Shown here piece by piece: positions 8,981-17,046 of a stretch of DNA of 64,000 nucleotides. The DNA is from an uncultured Ruminococcus sp. Its GTDB lineage: Bacteria > Bacillota > Clostridia > Monoglobales > Monoglobaceae. A program made the position numbers and the translations under genes. Position 1 is the first letter of the stretch. Each line of letters opens with the position of its first letter. The notes beneath the pieces are model-generated. The model saw only the letters and a program-made list of their open reading frames with translations, ran no database searches and was not told the origin of the DNA. The stretch covers positions 21,923 to 85,922 of the forward strand of contig CACWIG010000002.1 of NCBI GenBank assembly GCA_902760955.1, given 5' to 3'.

Positions 8981-9778
8981 TCAGCAACTGTGTAATTTGA
9001 GAATGTTTGAAATTGTGTACTTTAACTTTTCTCTTTTCTCAATTATATCAACAAATCCGTGCTCCTGCAAAAACTCCGCTCTCTGAAAGCCCTCAGGAAG
9101 TTTTTGTCCGATTGTCTGCTCTATAACTCTTGCACCTGCAAATCCGATAAGAGCATTGGGCTCGGCAATAATGATATCGCCCTCCATTGCAAAGCTGGCT
9201 GTAACACCGCCTGTTGTCGGGTCTGTAAGAACAGTTATATATAGCAATCCTGCATCACTATGTCGTTTTACTGCTCCGCTTACCTTTGCCATCTGCATAA
9301 GGGAGTATATTCCCTCTTGCATTCTCGCACCGCCTGAAGTCGTAAAACCAACTACGGGCAGTTTCTTCTCTGTTGCCATCTCAAAGGCACGGGTAATCTT
9401 TTCACCAACGACTCTGCCCATACTTCCCATCATAAACTCAGAGTTCATAACAAAAATAACAAACTTTTGTCCCGCAATCTCTGCGACACCATATACAACC
9501 GCTTCTTTAGAGTTGCTTGTCTTTGTAGCTGTCTTTAATTTTTCATCATAGTTGGGGAAGTTCAAAATATTTTCACTTGTCAAATTTGCGTCAATTTCCT
9601 CAAATTTATCACATATCATCACCAAGCGTTCTCTCGGTGTCATTCTGAAATATTCGCCGCAGTTGGGGCATATCATAGAATGTTTAACCAGCTCCGAATA
9701 TGTATAACTTCTTCCGCATTTTTTGCAGACTTTATTTTCTTTTTCACCATACAGTGACTTAAAAAAATTTCCAATCAT
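8981..9778 (-). CDS. accD: Acetyl-CoA carboxylase carboxyltransferase subunit beta (AccD)
   Basis: Partner of AccA in the carboxyltransferase. An N-terminal zinc ribbon is visible (VCKKCGRSY and [10 protein letters not shown], residues about 18-42), then the crotonase-like domain with [13 protein letters not shown] and the [15 protein letters not shown] segment. The protein has 265 residues. The start follows AAGGAG. In many Clostridia accC lies directly before accD; here fabZ does, with only a six-base gap. Confidence 0.96.
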   Translation of the reverse strand: MIGNFFKSLYGEKENKVCKKCGRSYTYSELVKHSMICPNCGEYFRMTPRERLVMICDKFEEIDANLTSENILNFPNYDEKLKTATKTSNSKEAVVYGVAEIAGQKFVIFVMNSEFMMGSMGRVVGEKITRAFEMATEKKLPVVGFTTSGGARMQEGIYSLMQMAKVSGAVKRHSDAGLLYITVLTDPTTGGVTASFAMEGDIIIAEPNALIGFAGARVIEQTIGQKLPEGFQRAEFLQEHGFVDIIEKREKLKYTISNILKLHSC

Positions 9779-9784
9779 ACCGAT

Positions 9785-10204
9785 TTACTCCTTATCAACA
9801 ATAGCAAATGAAAACTCAGCCGAGATTGCCAACTTGCCGTTAACGTATCCCTTTCCCGATGCAAAATAGAAAGGCTTATATTCCCTTGTAATCTTACATT
9901 CTGTTTCAAATACATCGCCAGGTTTTACAGGGTTTTTGAACTTGACCTTGTCAAGACCTGTAAAAAACGGCAATGTGTCGCCCTTCAAGCCTTCCGAAAG
10001 GCATACACAGACTGATTGTGCAAGAATTTCACACAAAATCACTCCAGGAACCACAGGTTCCCCTGGAAAATGTCCGTTTAAGAAGAATTCATCTCCCACT
10101 ATTTTTTTCTTACCGTGAGCAACGCCGTCAACAAGTTCAACCTCGTCAATCAAAAGCATATCATCACGATGGGGAAGAATTTTCATAATTTCTTCTTTGT
10201 TCAT
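9785..10204 (-). CDS. fabZ: 3-hydroxyacyl-ACP dehydratase FabZ
   Basis: It dehydrates beta-hydroxyacyl-ACP in each elongation cycle. The 139-residue hot-dog protein begins with the LPHRDDMLLIDEV signature near residue 10. The catalytic histidine lies in NGHFPGEPVVPGV (about residues 43-55), and the glutamate in ILCEILAQ. It is preceded by GGAGG and lies five bases after fabF. Confidence 0.97.
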   Translation of the reverse strand: MNKEEIMKILPHRDDMLLIDEVELVDGVAHGKKKIVGDEFFLNGHFPGEPVVPGVILCEILAQSVCVCLSEGLKGDTLPFFTGLDKVKFKNPVKPGDVFETECKITREYKPFYFASGKGYVNGKLAISAEFSFAIVDKE

Positions 10205-10209
10205 CAGCC

Positions 10210-11439
10210 CTATACCTCCTTAAAGGCAACGCAAGCATTATGTCCGCCAAAGCCCAAGGAAATCGAAAGAGCCAAATCAACATCTGTTTGCTTAGCCTTG
10301 TTTGGTGTATAATCCAAATCACATTCCTCGTCAGGAACTTTATATCCGATTGTGGGCGGAATAATATTGTTGTTTAAGGCAAGCACAGACGCTATTGCCT
10401 CAACCGCACCTGCGGCTCCCAACATATGTCCTGTCATAGACTTAGTTGAACTGATGTGTACCTTGTATGCATCCTCGCCAAACATTTTCTTTATTGCGTT
10501 TGTTTCTGTCTTATCATTCAAAGGTGTGCTTGTTCCGTGTGCATTAATATAAACATTTGACGGATTATATTCACCGCTGCTCCTCAAAGCCTGTTCTATG
10601 GCGTTGGCACCGCCCACTCCATCAGGAGCAGGAGCAGTTACGTGATATGCGTCACAGGTACTGCCGTAACCTGTAATTTCTGCAAATATTTTGGCACCTC
10701 TGTTTACAGCGTGCTCATATTCCTCCAGGACAAGTGCACCTGCACCCTCACCCATAACAAAACCGCAACGCTCTTTATCAAAGGGAATTGATGCTCTGTC
10801 CTTATCGTCTGACTCGCACAATGCCATACAGTTTATAAAACCTGCAAAACCCAAAGGATTTATAGATGCCTCTGCACCGCCTGCAATTACAGCGTCTGCA
10901 TATCCATCTTTAATTGCACGATAACCCTCACCTATACAGTTTGAACCCGTAGCACAAGCAGTCACAATTGACAGACACGGACCCTTTGCACCATATTTAA
11001 TTGCGATGTTACCTGCCGCAATGTTTGAAATCATCTTCGGTATCATCATAGGTGATACACGCTTTGGTCCGCGGTTTAATAAATTATTATACTCGCTGAT
11101 AATTGTGTCAAAACCGCCTATACCTGAGCCAAAGTATACACCTAATCTTTCACTGTCAACAGCCTCTGTAATTCCGCTTTGTCTAACCGCCTGTTCTGCG
11201 GCACTAACTGCAAACTGAGAGAATTTGTCAAGCTTACGTGCCTCGCCTTTTTCCATATACTCGCTTGGGTCAAAATCCTTAACCTCGCCTGCAAGTGTTG
11301 CCTTAAATTCAGAAGCATCAAACAAAGTAACCTTGTCAATTCCGTTCTTTCCTGAAACAAGTCCGTTCCAGAAATCCTCAATATTATTTCCGACGGGAGA
11401 TATTACTCCCATTCCTGTAACTACAACTCTCTTGCCCAT
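10210..11439 (-). CDS. fabF: 3-oxoacyl-ACP synthase II FabF
   Basis: The condensing enzyme for chain elongation, 409 residues with the thiolase fold. The active cysteine lies in VTACATGSNCIGE near residue 161. The two histidines are in NAHGTSTPLND near 300 and KSMTGHMLGAAG near 337. GFGGHNACVAF closes the C terminus. It sits between fabG and fabZ; accB, which often follows fabF in Clostridia, is absent. Confidence 0.98.
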   Translation of the reverse strand: MGKRVVVTGMGVISPVGNNIEDFWNGLVSGKNGIDKVTLFDASEFKATLAGEVKDFDPSEYMEKGEARKLDKFSQFAVSAAEQAVRQSGITEAVDSERLGVYFGSGIGGFDTIISEYNNLLNRGPKRVSPMMIPKMISNIAAGNIAIKYGAKGPCLSIVTACATGSNCIGEGYRAIKDGYADAVIAGGAEASINPLGFAGFINCMALCESDDKDRASIPFDKERCGFVMGEGAGALVLEEYEHAVNRGAKIFAEITGYGSTCDAYHVTAPAPDGVGGANAIEQALRSSGEYNPSNVYINAHGTSTPLNDKTETNAIKKMFGEDAYKVHISSTKSMTGHMLGAAGAVEAIASVLALNNNIIPPTIGYKVPDEECDLDYTPNKAKQTDVDLALSISLGFGGHNACVAFKEV

Positions 11440-11460
11440 ACTTCCTTATCCTCCATATAT

Positions 11461-12195
11461 TTATATGGCAAGCCCGCCGTCAACTCTGATAACCTCACCT
11501 GTTATGTAATCCGATGCAGAATCAGCTAAGAACGCCGCTAAATTTGCAACATCCTCGGGACTGCCCATTTTTTTCATAGGAATATTATTTATAACAGCCT
11601 CATTTTCCTTAAATGCTTCTGTCATATCTGTTTCAATAAACCCTGGTGCAATGGCATTACAGCATACATTTCTGCCTGCCAGCTCTTTGGCAACCGTCTT
11701 TGTCAAACCAATAACGCCTGCCTTAGATGATGAATAATTCCCCTGACCCGGGTTTCCGATAATACCTGAAACAGAACTTAAGTTAATTATCTTTCCGTAT
11801 TTTTTCTTCATAAAGTTTCTGTAACAGTGCTTAATCATATTGAAAGCACCTTTCAGATTTACGTCGAGAACAGAGTCAAAATCCTCTTCTGTCATTTGAA
11901 GAACAAGCTTATCACGGGTAATTCCTGCATTATTCACCAGAATATCAATTCCGCCAAACTCGTCTATAATTTGCTTAACGACAGTTTCGCTCTCGGCGTA
12001 ATCTGAAACGTCACATTTATACGACTCACACCGTACACCAAAACCTATTATATCTTGCTTTACAAGATTAGCTTTTTCTTCGCTGCCGCAATAAATAATT
12101 GCAACATCTGCACCCTCACGGGCAAGCTTTAAAGCAATAGCCTTGCCTATTCCTCTTGAGGCACCTGTCACAACTGCTGTTTTTCCATTAAGCAT
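11461..12195 (-). CDS. fabG: 3-oxoacyl-ACP reductase FabG
   Basis: The NADPH-dependent short-chain dehydrogenase that reduces beta-ketoacyl-ACP. The cofactor loop TGASRGIGKAIA is near residue 10, NNAGITRD near 87, the catalytic Ser in LSSVSGIIGN near 136, and YSSSKAGVIG near 150 supplies the Tyr and Lys. The C terminus ITGEVIRVDGGLAI is typical. It has 244 residues and overlaps the end of fabD by eight bases, indicating translational coupling. Confidence 0.98.
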   Translation of the reverse strand: MLNGKTAVVTGASRGIGKAIALKLAREGADVAIIYCGSEEKANLVKQDIIGFGVRCESYKCDVSDYAESETVVKQIIDEFGGIDILVNNAGITRDKLVLQMTEEDFDSVLDVNLKGAFNMIKHCYRNFMKKKYGKIINLSSVSGIIGNPGQGNYSSSKAGVIGLTKTVAKELAGRNVCCNAIAPGFIETDMTEAFKENEAVINNIPMKKMGSPEDVANLAAFLADSASDYITGEVIRVDGGLAI

Positions 12196-13108
12196 TTTCC
12201 TTCACCGCCTCTACTGTCTTTTGCAAGGTTTCTGCATCTTCAACAGAATATATATTCACATCTGTTGAAATCTTCTTTATAAGGCCGCATAAGGTTTTAC
12301 CCGCTCCTGCCTCTATAAAATCGGTATAACCATCAGCAATCATTTTTTCAATTGTGTCTTTCCATCTTACTGAATTGTTCATCTGCTTTGATAAAGTAGA
12401 ATATACATCATCTCCGTAAGGTGACGCATCATAGTTGGAATACACAGGGATCTCAGGTGCTTTGAAATCAATGTCACTTATGTAATCGGCAAATTCAGCC
12501 GCCGCATCATTCATATACGGTGAGTGAAAAGCCGCACTTACAGCCAAGTCAATCACTCTTGCGGAATATTCCTTCGCCTTTTCCTTAAATGCCGCTACCG
12601 CCTCTTTAGAGCCTGCAATCACTGTTTGAACAGGCGAGTTATAATTTACGGGATAAAGGTCGTCTATCTGCTCGCAAATTTCCTCTATGGTTTTGCTGTC
12701 CAGCTTTAACACAGCCGCCATAGCTGTATCACACTTTTCAGCAGCCGTCTGCATAAACATACCTCTGTTTGTCACTATCTCAAAGCCCTTTTCAGGTGTG
12801 TATGCACCTGCATATGCAAGTGCCGCAATTTCTCCTAAAGAAAATCCCGCAACACCATCTGCCTCTATGCCTTGCTCACGCAATGCAAGAGCCGCACATA
12901 AGTCAACCAAGTATAAGCAGGGCTGAGTGTTCTTGGTTTTGTTAAGCTCCTCTGCCGCTCCGTTAAAGGACAGCTCCAATGTTCCCTGGCGGAACTTTTC
13001 AGCCTCATCATACAACTTCTTCGCAGCAGCACTGCTTTCATAAAGTGATTTACCCATTCCGGGATACTGTGCTCCCTGTCCCGAAAAAACAATAGCTAAT
13101 TTACCCAT
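12188..13108 (-). CDS. fabD: Malonyl-CoA-ACP transacylase FabD
   Basis: It loads malonyl groups onto ACP. The N terminus has FSGQGAQYPGMG and the nucleophile serine lies in VAGFSLGEIAALA near residue 90. The active histidine is in SAAFHSPYM near 200, and EAGAGKTLCGLI is near the C terminus. The protein has 306 residues. It overlaps the 3' end of fabK by 13 bases and its ribosome site AAAGGAG lies inside fabK. Confidence 0.97.
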   Translation of the reverse strand: MGKLAIVFSGQGAQYPGMGKSLYESSAAAKKLYDEAEKFRQGTLELSFNGAAEELNKTKNTQPCLYLVDLCAALALREQGIEADGVAGFSLGEIAALAYAGAYTPEKGFEIVTNRGMFMQTAAEKCDTAMAAVLKLDSKTIEEICEQIDDLYPVNYNSPVQTVIAGSKEAVAAFKEKAKEYSARVIDLAVSAAFHSPYMNDAAAEFADYISDIDFKAPEIPVYSNYDASPYGDDVYSTLSKQMNNSVRWKDTIEKMIADGYTDFIEAGAGKTLCGLIKKISTDVNIYSVEDAETLQKTVEAVKENA

Positions 13109-14040
13109 TTGTATGCTCCTTTCAGAAGTTTCTCCGCTTCAACGCATACTTCCTCAATGATTTCTTTTGCAGGCTGTTCTTTTGTAACTAACCCGGCAAC
13201 CTGGCCTGCGAGGAAACATCCCTTTTCAGCGTCGCCCGATACAGCAGCAAGTCTTAATGTACCAACCGCCATCTGCTCTAAATCGTCATCAGAAATTGAA
13301 CTGTACTCCGCCTTTGAATATGCTCTTGAAAACGGTGTCTTTATACTTCTGACAGGATGTCCCAATCTTTTACCGGTTACAATTGTTGAAATATCCGAAG
13401 CCTTAATAATCTTTTCCTTATAGGTTTTATGAACATTACATTCCTCAGCGACTAAAAACCTTGTGCCCATCTGAACACCGCAAGCACCAAGCATAAAAGC
13501 CGCCGCCATTCCTCTGCCGTCAGCAATACCGCCTGCCGCTATAACAGGGATATTTACCGCATCACAGACCTGAGGAACAAGTGCAATAGTAGTGGTATCA
13601 CCAACGTGACCGCCTGACTCTCCGCCCTCTGCGATTATCGCAAATGCGCCTGCTCTCTCGACCATTTTGGCAAGAGCAACTGATGCAACAACAGGAATAA
13701 CTTTTATTCCTGCCCCAACCCAAAGTTTCATATACTTAGACGGATTGCCTGCACCTGTTGTTATAACTGCCACGTGTTCATCAGCCAAAAGCTGTGCTAC
13801 CTCATCTGTATAAGGACTCATCAGCATAACATTTACACCAAAGGGTTTATCTGTCAACTGACGTGCAATATTAATTTGTTCTTTCAGATATTCCGCATTC
13901 ATATTCATTGCAGATATGATACCAAGTCCACCTGCATTAGAAACAGCCGCCGCAAGTTCACCATCTGCAATATGCGCCATACCACCTTGAAACACGGGAT
14001 ATTGTATCCCGAGTTCTTCACACAATTTAGAAGATAGCAT
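13096..14040 (-). CDS. fabK: Enoyl-ACP reductase FabK (FMN-dependent)
   Basis: It catalyses the final reduction of the elongation cycle with a flavin TIM-barrel enzyme, unrelated to FabI. The protein has 314 residues. Visible are QGGMAHIADGELAAAVSNAG at residues 18-37, EGGESGGHVGDTTT near 137 and IAAGGIADGRGMAAAFMLGA near 165, as in nitronate-monooxygenase-like FabK. FabK enzymes are known to be insensitive to triclosan. Its location between acpP and fabD matches the standard Firmicute fab operon. Confidence 0.96.
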   Translation of the reverse strand: MLSSKLCEELGIQYPVFQGGMAHIADGELAAAVSNAGGLGIISAMNMNAEYLKEQINIARQLTDKPFGVNVMLMSPYTDEVAQLLADEHVAVITTGAGNPSKYMKLWVGAGIKVIPVVASVALAKMVERAGAFAIIAEGGESGGHVGDTTTIALVPQVCDAVNIPVIAAGGIADGRGMAAAFMLGACGVQMGTRFLVAEECNVHKTYKEKIIKASDISTIVTGKRLGHPVRSIKTPFSRAYSKAEYSSISDDDLEQMAVGTLRLAAVSGDAEKGCFLAGQVAGLVTKEQPAKEIIEEVCVEAEKLLKGAYKWVN

Positions 14041-14043
14041 ATC

Positions 14044-14265
14044 TTACTCCTTATTGCTCTCAATGTAAGCTACCAAAGACCCAACTGTGTTACCGATTTC
14101 AGCAACAGGGATTTCCATTCCGAATTCGTCCTCAAGTTCCATCATAACTTCAACAGTTTCCAATGAGTCAATGCCTAAATCTTCAAATGTTGTCTCCTCG
14201 TTGATAGAAGTTGTGTCCATATCCAAGTGTTCTCCAAGTACCTCTTTTACCTTTTCAATAATCAT
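14044..14265 (-). CDS. acpP: Acyl carrier protein
   Basis: The small carrier of growing acyl chains, 73 residues and strongly acidic. The phosphopantetheine serine is in LGIDSLETVEV near residue 33. I chose the ATG at 14265 (MIIEKVKEVLG) because GGAGG lies just upstream; a longer reading frame would overlap the end of fabH and has no ribosome site. It lies between fabH and fabK. Confidence 0.96.
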   Translation of the reverse strand: MIIEKVKEVLGEHLDMDTTSINEETTFEDLGIDSLETVEVMMELEDEFGMEIPVAEIGNTVGSLVAYIESNKE

Positions 14266-14309
14266 TTTAATTCCTCCAAAATTTAATAATATAATAATAA
14301 AATAATTTT

Positions 14310-15263
14310 TTACCACTTAATAATGCAGGTAGCACTTGAAAGTCCGCCGCCAAACGCTGTCATAGCGATTATGTCGCCTCTTTTCAAGTCACCCGTACGA
14401 TTTAACTCGTCAAGAGCCATCGGTATGCTTGCCGCAGATGTGTTACCGTACTTTTCAATGTTCACAAAGAACTTTTCCATCGGCAAACCCAAACGCTTGC
14501 TTGCAAACTGAATAATTCTTATATTAGCCTGATGAGGAACAACATATTTTATATCATCAACCGACAAACCTGCTTTTTCTGTTATCTCCTGAATTTCAGA
14601 AGTAATAGTATTTACAGCAAACTTAAAGGTTTCCTGTCCGTCCATAAAGACGTGTGCCGCCTCAGTTTCCTTGTTGTAGTAAGGCGAGGCGTCTGTTCCC
14701 GACGGAATTTTGATCACGTCATCACCACCATAGGTAGCAATCTTAGACTCTAAATATCCGTCGCCTTCCTCCAACACTGCGGCACCTGCACCATCACCGA
14801 AAATTACGCAGGTTCCCCTATCATTCCAATCGATAATTCGGCTCATTCTTTCACTGCCGACAACCAAAGCCTTTTTCACCTTTCCTCTGGCAAAGAAGCC
14901 TGCCGCCGTATCTATGGCAAACAAAAAACCGCTGCAAGCTGAGTTTACATCAAAGGCAGGACACTTTGCACCTAACAGTTTTTGAATGGTTCCTGCCGCA
15001 GTCGGACATATGGTGTCATTACTGATTGATGCAACTATAATCAAGTCCAATTCCTCAGGCTTGACATTGCTCATCTCAAGGGCGTTTAACGCCGCCTTAT
15101 ATCCCATCTCAGCCGCACTCTCATCCGTAGAAATATGCCTTTCGGATATTCCCACACGCTGTTTTATCCATTCATCAGATGTATCAATAACTTCAGCTAA
15201 ATCAAAATTTGTTACCACTTTTTCAGGAACATAACTGCCTGTTCCGATAATTCTAAAACTCAT
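14310..15263 (-). CDS. fabH: 3-oxoacyl-ACP synthase III FabH
   Basis: It starts fatty-acid synthesis by condensing an acyl-CoA primer with malonyl-ACP. The protein has 317 residues. The catalytic Cys lies in FDVNSACSGFLFAID near residue 110, the His in VPHQANIRII near 240, and the Asn in YGNTSAASIPMAL near 270; together these are the FabH triad. The N-terminal RIIGTGSYVPEKV and C-terminal GGGLSSATCIIKW are typical. It follows fabT by 55 bases. Confidence 0.97.
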   Translation of the reverse strand: MSFRIIGTGSYVPEKVVTNFDLAEVIDTSDEWIKQRVGISERHISTDESAAEMGYKAALNALEMSNVKPEELDLIIVASISNDTICPTAAGTIQKLLGAKCPAFDVNSACSGFLFAIDTAAGFFARGKVKKALVVGSERMSRIIDWNDRGTCVIFGDGAGAAVLEEGDGYLESKIATYGGDDVIKIPSGTDASPYYNKETEAAHVFMDGQETFKFAVNTITSEIQEITEKAGLSVDDIKYVVPHQANIRIIQFASKRLGLPMEKFFVNIEKYGNTSAASIPMALDELNRTGDLKRGDIIAMTAFGGGLSSATCIIKW

Positions 15264-15318
15264 AACAACTTCTTCCTTCTACATATTTTAACTTTTGGCT
15301 TTTAACACAATTTACAAC

Positions 15319-15777
15319 CTATTGTTTGTTTTCATCATTCAGGTACGCATTAATATTATTGGCAATAGTCCTCAGAGAACGATACATTGTTGTTCTGTCC
15401 TCGTCCTCAACATTTGTCAAACTGAACATATCTACGTATTTACAAATCGCATCTTCAATACGTGCAGCTTGTTCATTGCCCTTTTTTGTCAAAACTGCAG
15501 GCGTGTTATACTTCTTTCCGCCATCGTGATTGGGGTAGTGTATATACCCTTTTTCATACAGTCCTGCGTAGGTCCTCGACACAGCTGACTTGCAGACATT
15601 GTTAATCTCGCTCATTTGAGAAACTGTCAAGCCCTCACTATACCGAGATAAATAAAACAAGTACATCGCATCTCCACCGTTTAGTCCGTGTGCGTTCATC
15701 ACTTCGTTTTTTATCTGTTCTATTCCCTTACTGATTATAGTTATATTCTTCGTAAAGTTTATAAATCGTTGTAACAT
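15319..15777 (-). CDS. fabT: MarR-family regulator of fatty-acid synthesis (FabT-like)
   Basis: A 152-residue winged-helix protein at the head of the fab operon, the place of FabT in Streptococcus and Clostridia. FabT is known to repress fab genes with long-chain acyl-ACP as co-repressor. The DNA-binding region shows EGLTVSQMSEINNVCKSAVS around residues 47-66 and the wing region with GGKKYNTPAVLTKKG. Assignment rests on family resemblance plus position. The palindrome over the operon promoter (16000-16019) is the natural candidate site (inference). Confidence 0.85.
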   Translation of the reverse strand: MLQRFINFTKNITIISKGIEQIKNEVMNAHGLNGGDAMYLFYLSRYSEGLTVSQMSEINNVCKSAVSRTYAGLYEKGYIHYPNHDGGKKYNTPAVLTKKGNEQAARIEDAICKYVDMFSLTNVEDEDRTTMYRSLRTIANNINAYLNDENKQ

Positions 15778-15829
15778 AAAAACACCCTAACACATCAACA
15801 CAAATAATTCATTTCCATATTCTTATAGC

Positions 15830-15866
15830 AATGCATATTATAACAATGGTTATTATAACATATCAA
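15830..15866 (-). promoter_or_regulatory. Second fab operon promoter over a 15-bp tandem repeat
   Basis: The minus strand has -35 TTGATA (15861-15866), an 18-base spacer and -10 TATAAT (15837-15842). The interval contains two tandem 15-base units (15830-15844 and 15845-15859) that differ at two positions and each end in TTATAAC. Perhaps a second start site closer to fabT; its use is not shown by sequence. Confidence 0.5.
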
Positions 15867-15997
15867 CAGAAAATCCAAAGGATTTTCATACCACAACAAC
15901 GCAGCACACCACAGGTGTTGCGGAGTGTTATGTTCAAATGTTCTCTCAGGCATCAAAATCTTTGATTTTGTTTATGCCGTGAGGTTATTATACCATA
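15848..15997. repeat. Palindrome-rich segment between near-identical GGTTATTATA repeats
   Basis: The 10-base sequence GGTTATTATA occurs at 15848-15857 and again at 15984-15993, followed each time by nearly the same bases (aCAT/cCAT). Between them lie two perfect hairpins of similar sequence, GAAAATCC-AAA-GGATTTTC (15869-15887) and CAAAATC-TTT-GATTTTG (15954-15970), plus an imperfect one around 15903-15922. The segment lies in the fab leader. It may be a small insertion that duplicated its target and with it the -10 element. Confidence 0.5.
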
Positions 15998-16019
15998 CGC
16001 TTGTTGACAAGTCAACAAG
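15987..16019 (-). promoter_or_regulatory. Main fab operon promoter with palindromic operator
   Basis: The minus strand has -35 TTGACT (16010-16015), a 17-base spacer and -10 TATAAT (15987-15992). A 20-base palindrome, arms CTTGTTGAC and GTCAACAAG around two bases, covers the -35 (16000-16019). Its form TTGTTGAC-N2-GTCAACAA is what MarR-type dimers bind, so FabT autorepression is likely (inference). Confidence 0.75.
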
Positions 16020-16076
16020 TTTTTTTGTCATTTTTTGCTTATTTACAACTTATTCACATTTTTGTGCCTAAACGCA

Positions 16077-16227
16077 AAAATGGGGCTGTTAAAAAAGTAC
16101 CTTTCGGGACATCGGGGACGCCGTCACCTACAATGTATTTTGCATGATGCTTAAATTTCACACAAAATGTAGGGTTTGGCGGTTTCCGACAAACCGCTGT
16201 GTCATACTTTTTTAACAGTCCCATTTT
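16077..16227. repeat. MITE-like element with 23-bp inverted ends and nested REP units
   Basis: The ends (16077-16099 and 16205-16227) are inverted repeats of 23 bases with one mismatch, each with TTTTTTAACAG and CCCATTTT. Inside lie a forward REP unit (about 16104-16132) and an inverted one (about 16169-16199), related to those at 7.85 kb. The element directly follows the YycJ-like gene and could also end its transcript. The rest of 16020-16076 shows no gene. Confidence 0.7.
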
Positions 16228-16240
16228 AATTCTATTACGA

Positions 16241-17023
16241 TTAACGGCAACGGCCTATGGTATTTCTCTCCGCAACGCAAAGAGTCAAATCACGGCCGAC
16301 CTTTATATCAGCCTGGTCGAGGGCAAGTTCAACAGTTTTAAGGGCAAGCTTCGGATAGTTATTTTCCTCGCTCAAGTGACCGAGAAGAATATTCTCCGTT
16401 CCCAGCTTCACTAAAAATTCCGCCGCTTTTCCTGCGTCGTCATTTGAAAGATGTCCATACTTTCCGCGTATTCTGCGTTTAAGTTGCATAGGGTATCTGC
16501 CTATTTCCAGCATATTGACATCGTGATTTGCCTCTAACAAAACAGTGTTACTTTTTTTGACAGCCTCAAACAAATCTTTTTTAAGTTCCCCAATATCAGT
16601 TGCAACCGAAACCTTTTCACTGCCATTTACAAAGCTGTATCCCACAGGGTCAGCCGCATCGTGCGGTATAGAAAAAGGGTTTACACCTATATCGCCGATT
16701 TCAAAATCTTTATCGGTATCGAATACCCTTTGCAATTCGTTGCTGTATGCACCTATCTGCTCTGACATTGCTTGCCAGGTTTCTGCATTTGCCCAAACAG
16801 GAAGGTTATATCTCCTCATCATAACACCCACACCCATAATATGATCGTTGTGTTCGTGTGTTATAACGATGCCGTCAAGCTCATCAGGGGATATATCTAT
16901 TGACTTTAGCGAATTTTCGATTGTTTTGCCACTAACGCCGCAATCCACCAATATTTTTGTTCTCTCTGTAAAAACTAAAGCCGCGTTGCCGCGGCTTCCG
17001 CTTCTTAACGAAACTATTTCCAT
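16241..17023 (-). CDS. MBL-fold metallohydrolase, YycJ/WalJ-like
   Basis: A 260-residue beta-lactamase-fold hydrolase. The metal-binding motif THEHNDHIMG is near residue 55, after SLRSGSRGNAALV and LVDCGVSGK near the N terminus. SIPHDAADPVGY, LEANHDVNM and GHLSNDD provide the further metal ligands expected in this family. YycJ proteins are usually linked to the WalRK wall-stress system; here it sits 23 bases after murA with no kinase nearby. The substrate is unknown; nuclease activity has been reported for relatives. Confidence 0.88.
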   Translation of the reverse strand: MEIVSLRSGSRGNAALVFTERTKILVDCGVSGKTIENSLKSIDISPDELDGIVITHEHNDHIMGVGVMMRRYNLPVWANAETWQAMSEQIGAYSNELQRVFDTDKDFEIGDIGVNPFSIPHDAADPVGYSFVNGSEKVSVATDIGELKKDLFEAVKKSNTVLLEANHDVNMLEIGRYPMQLKRRIRGKYGHLSNDDAGKAAEFLVKLGTENILLGHLSEENNYPKLALKTVELALDQADIKVGRDLTLCVAERNTIGRCR

Positions 17024-17046
17024 TATATCACCATTTTATACACGGT

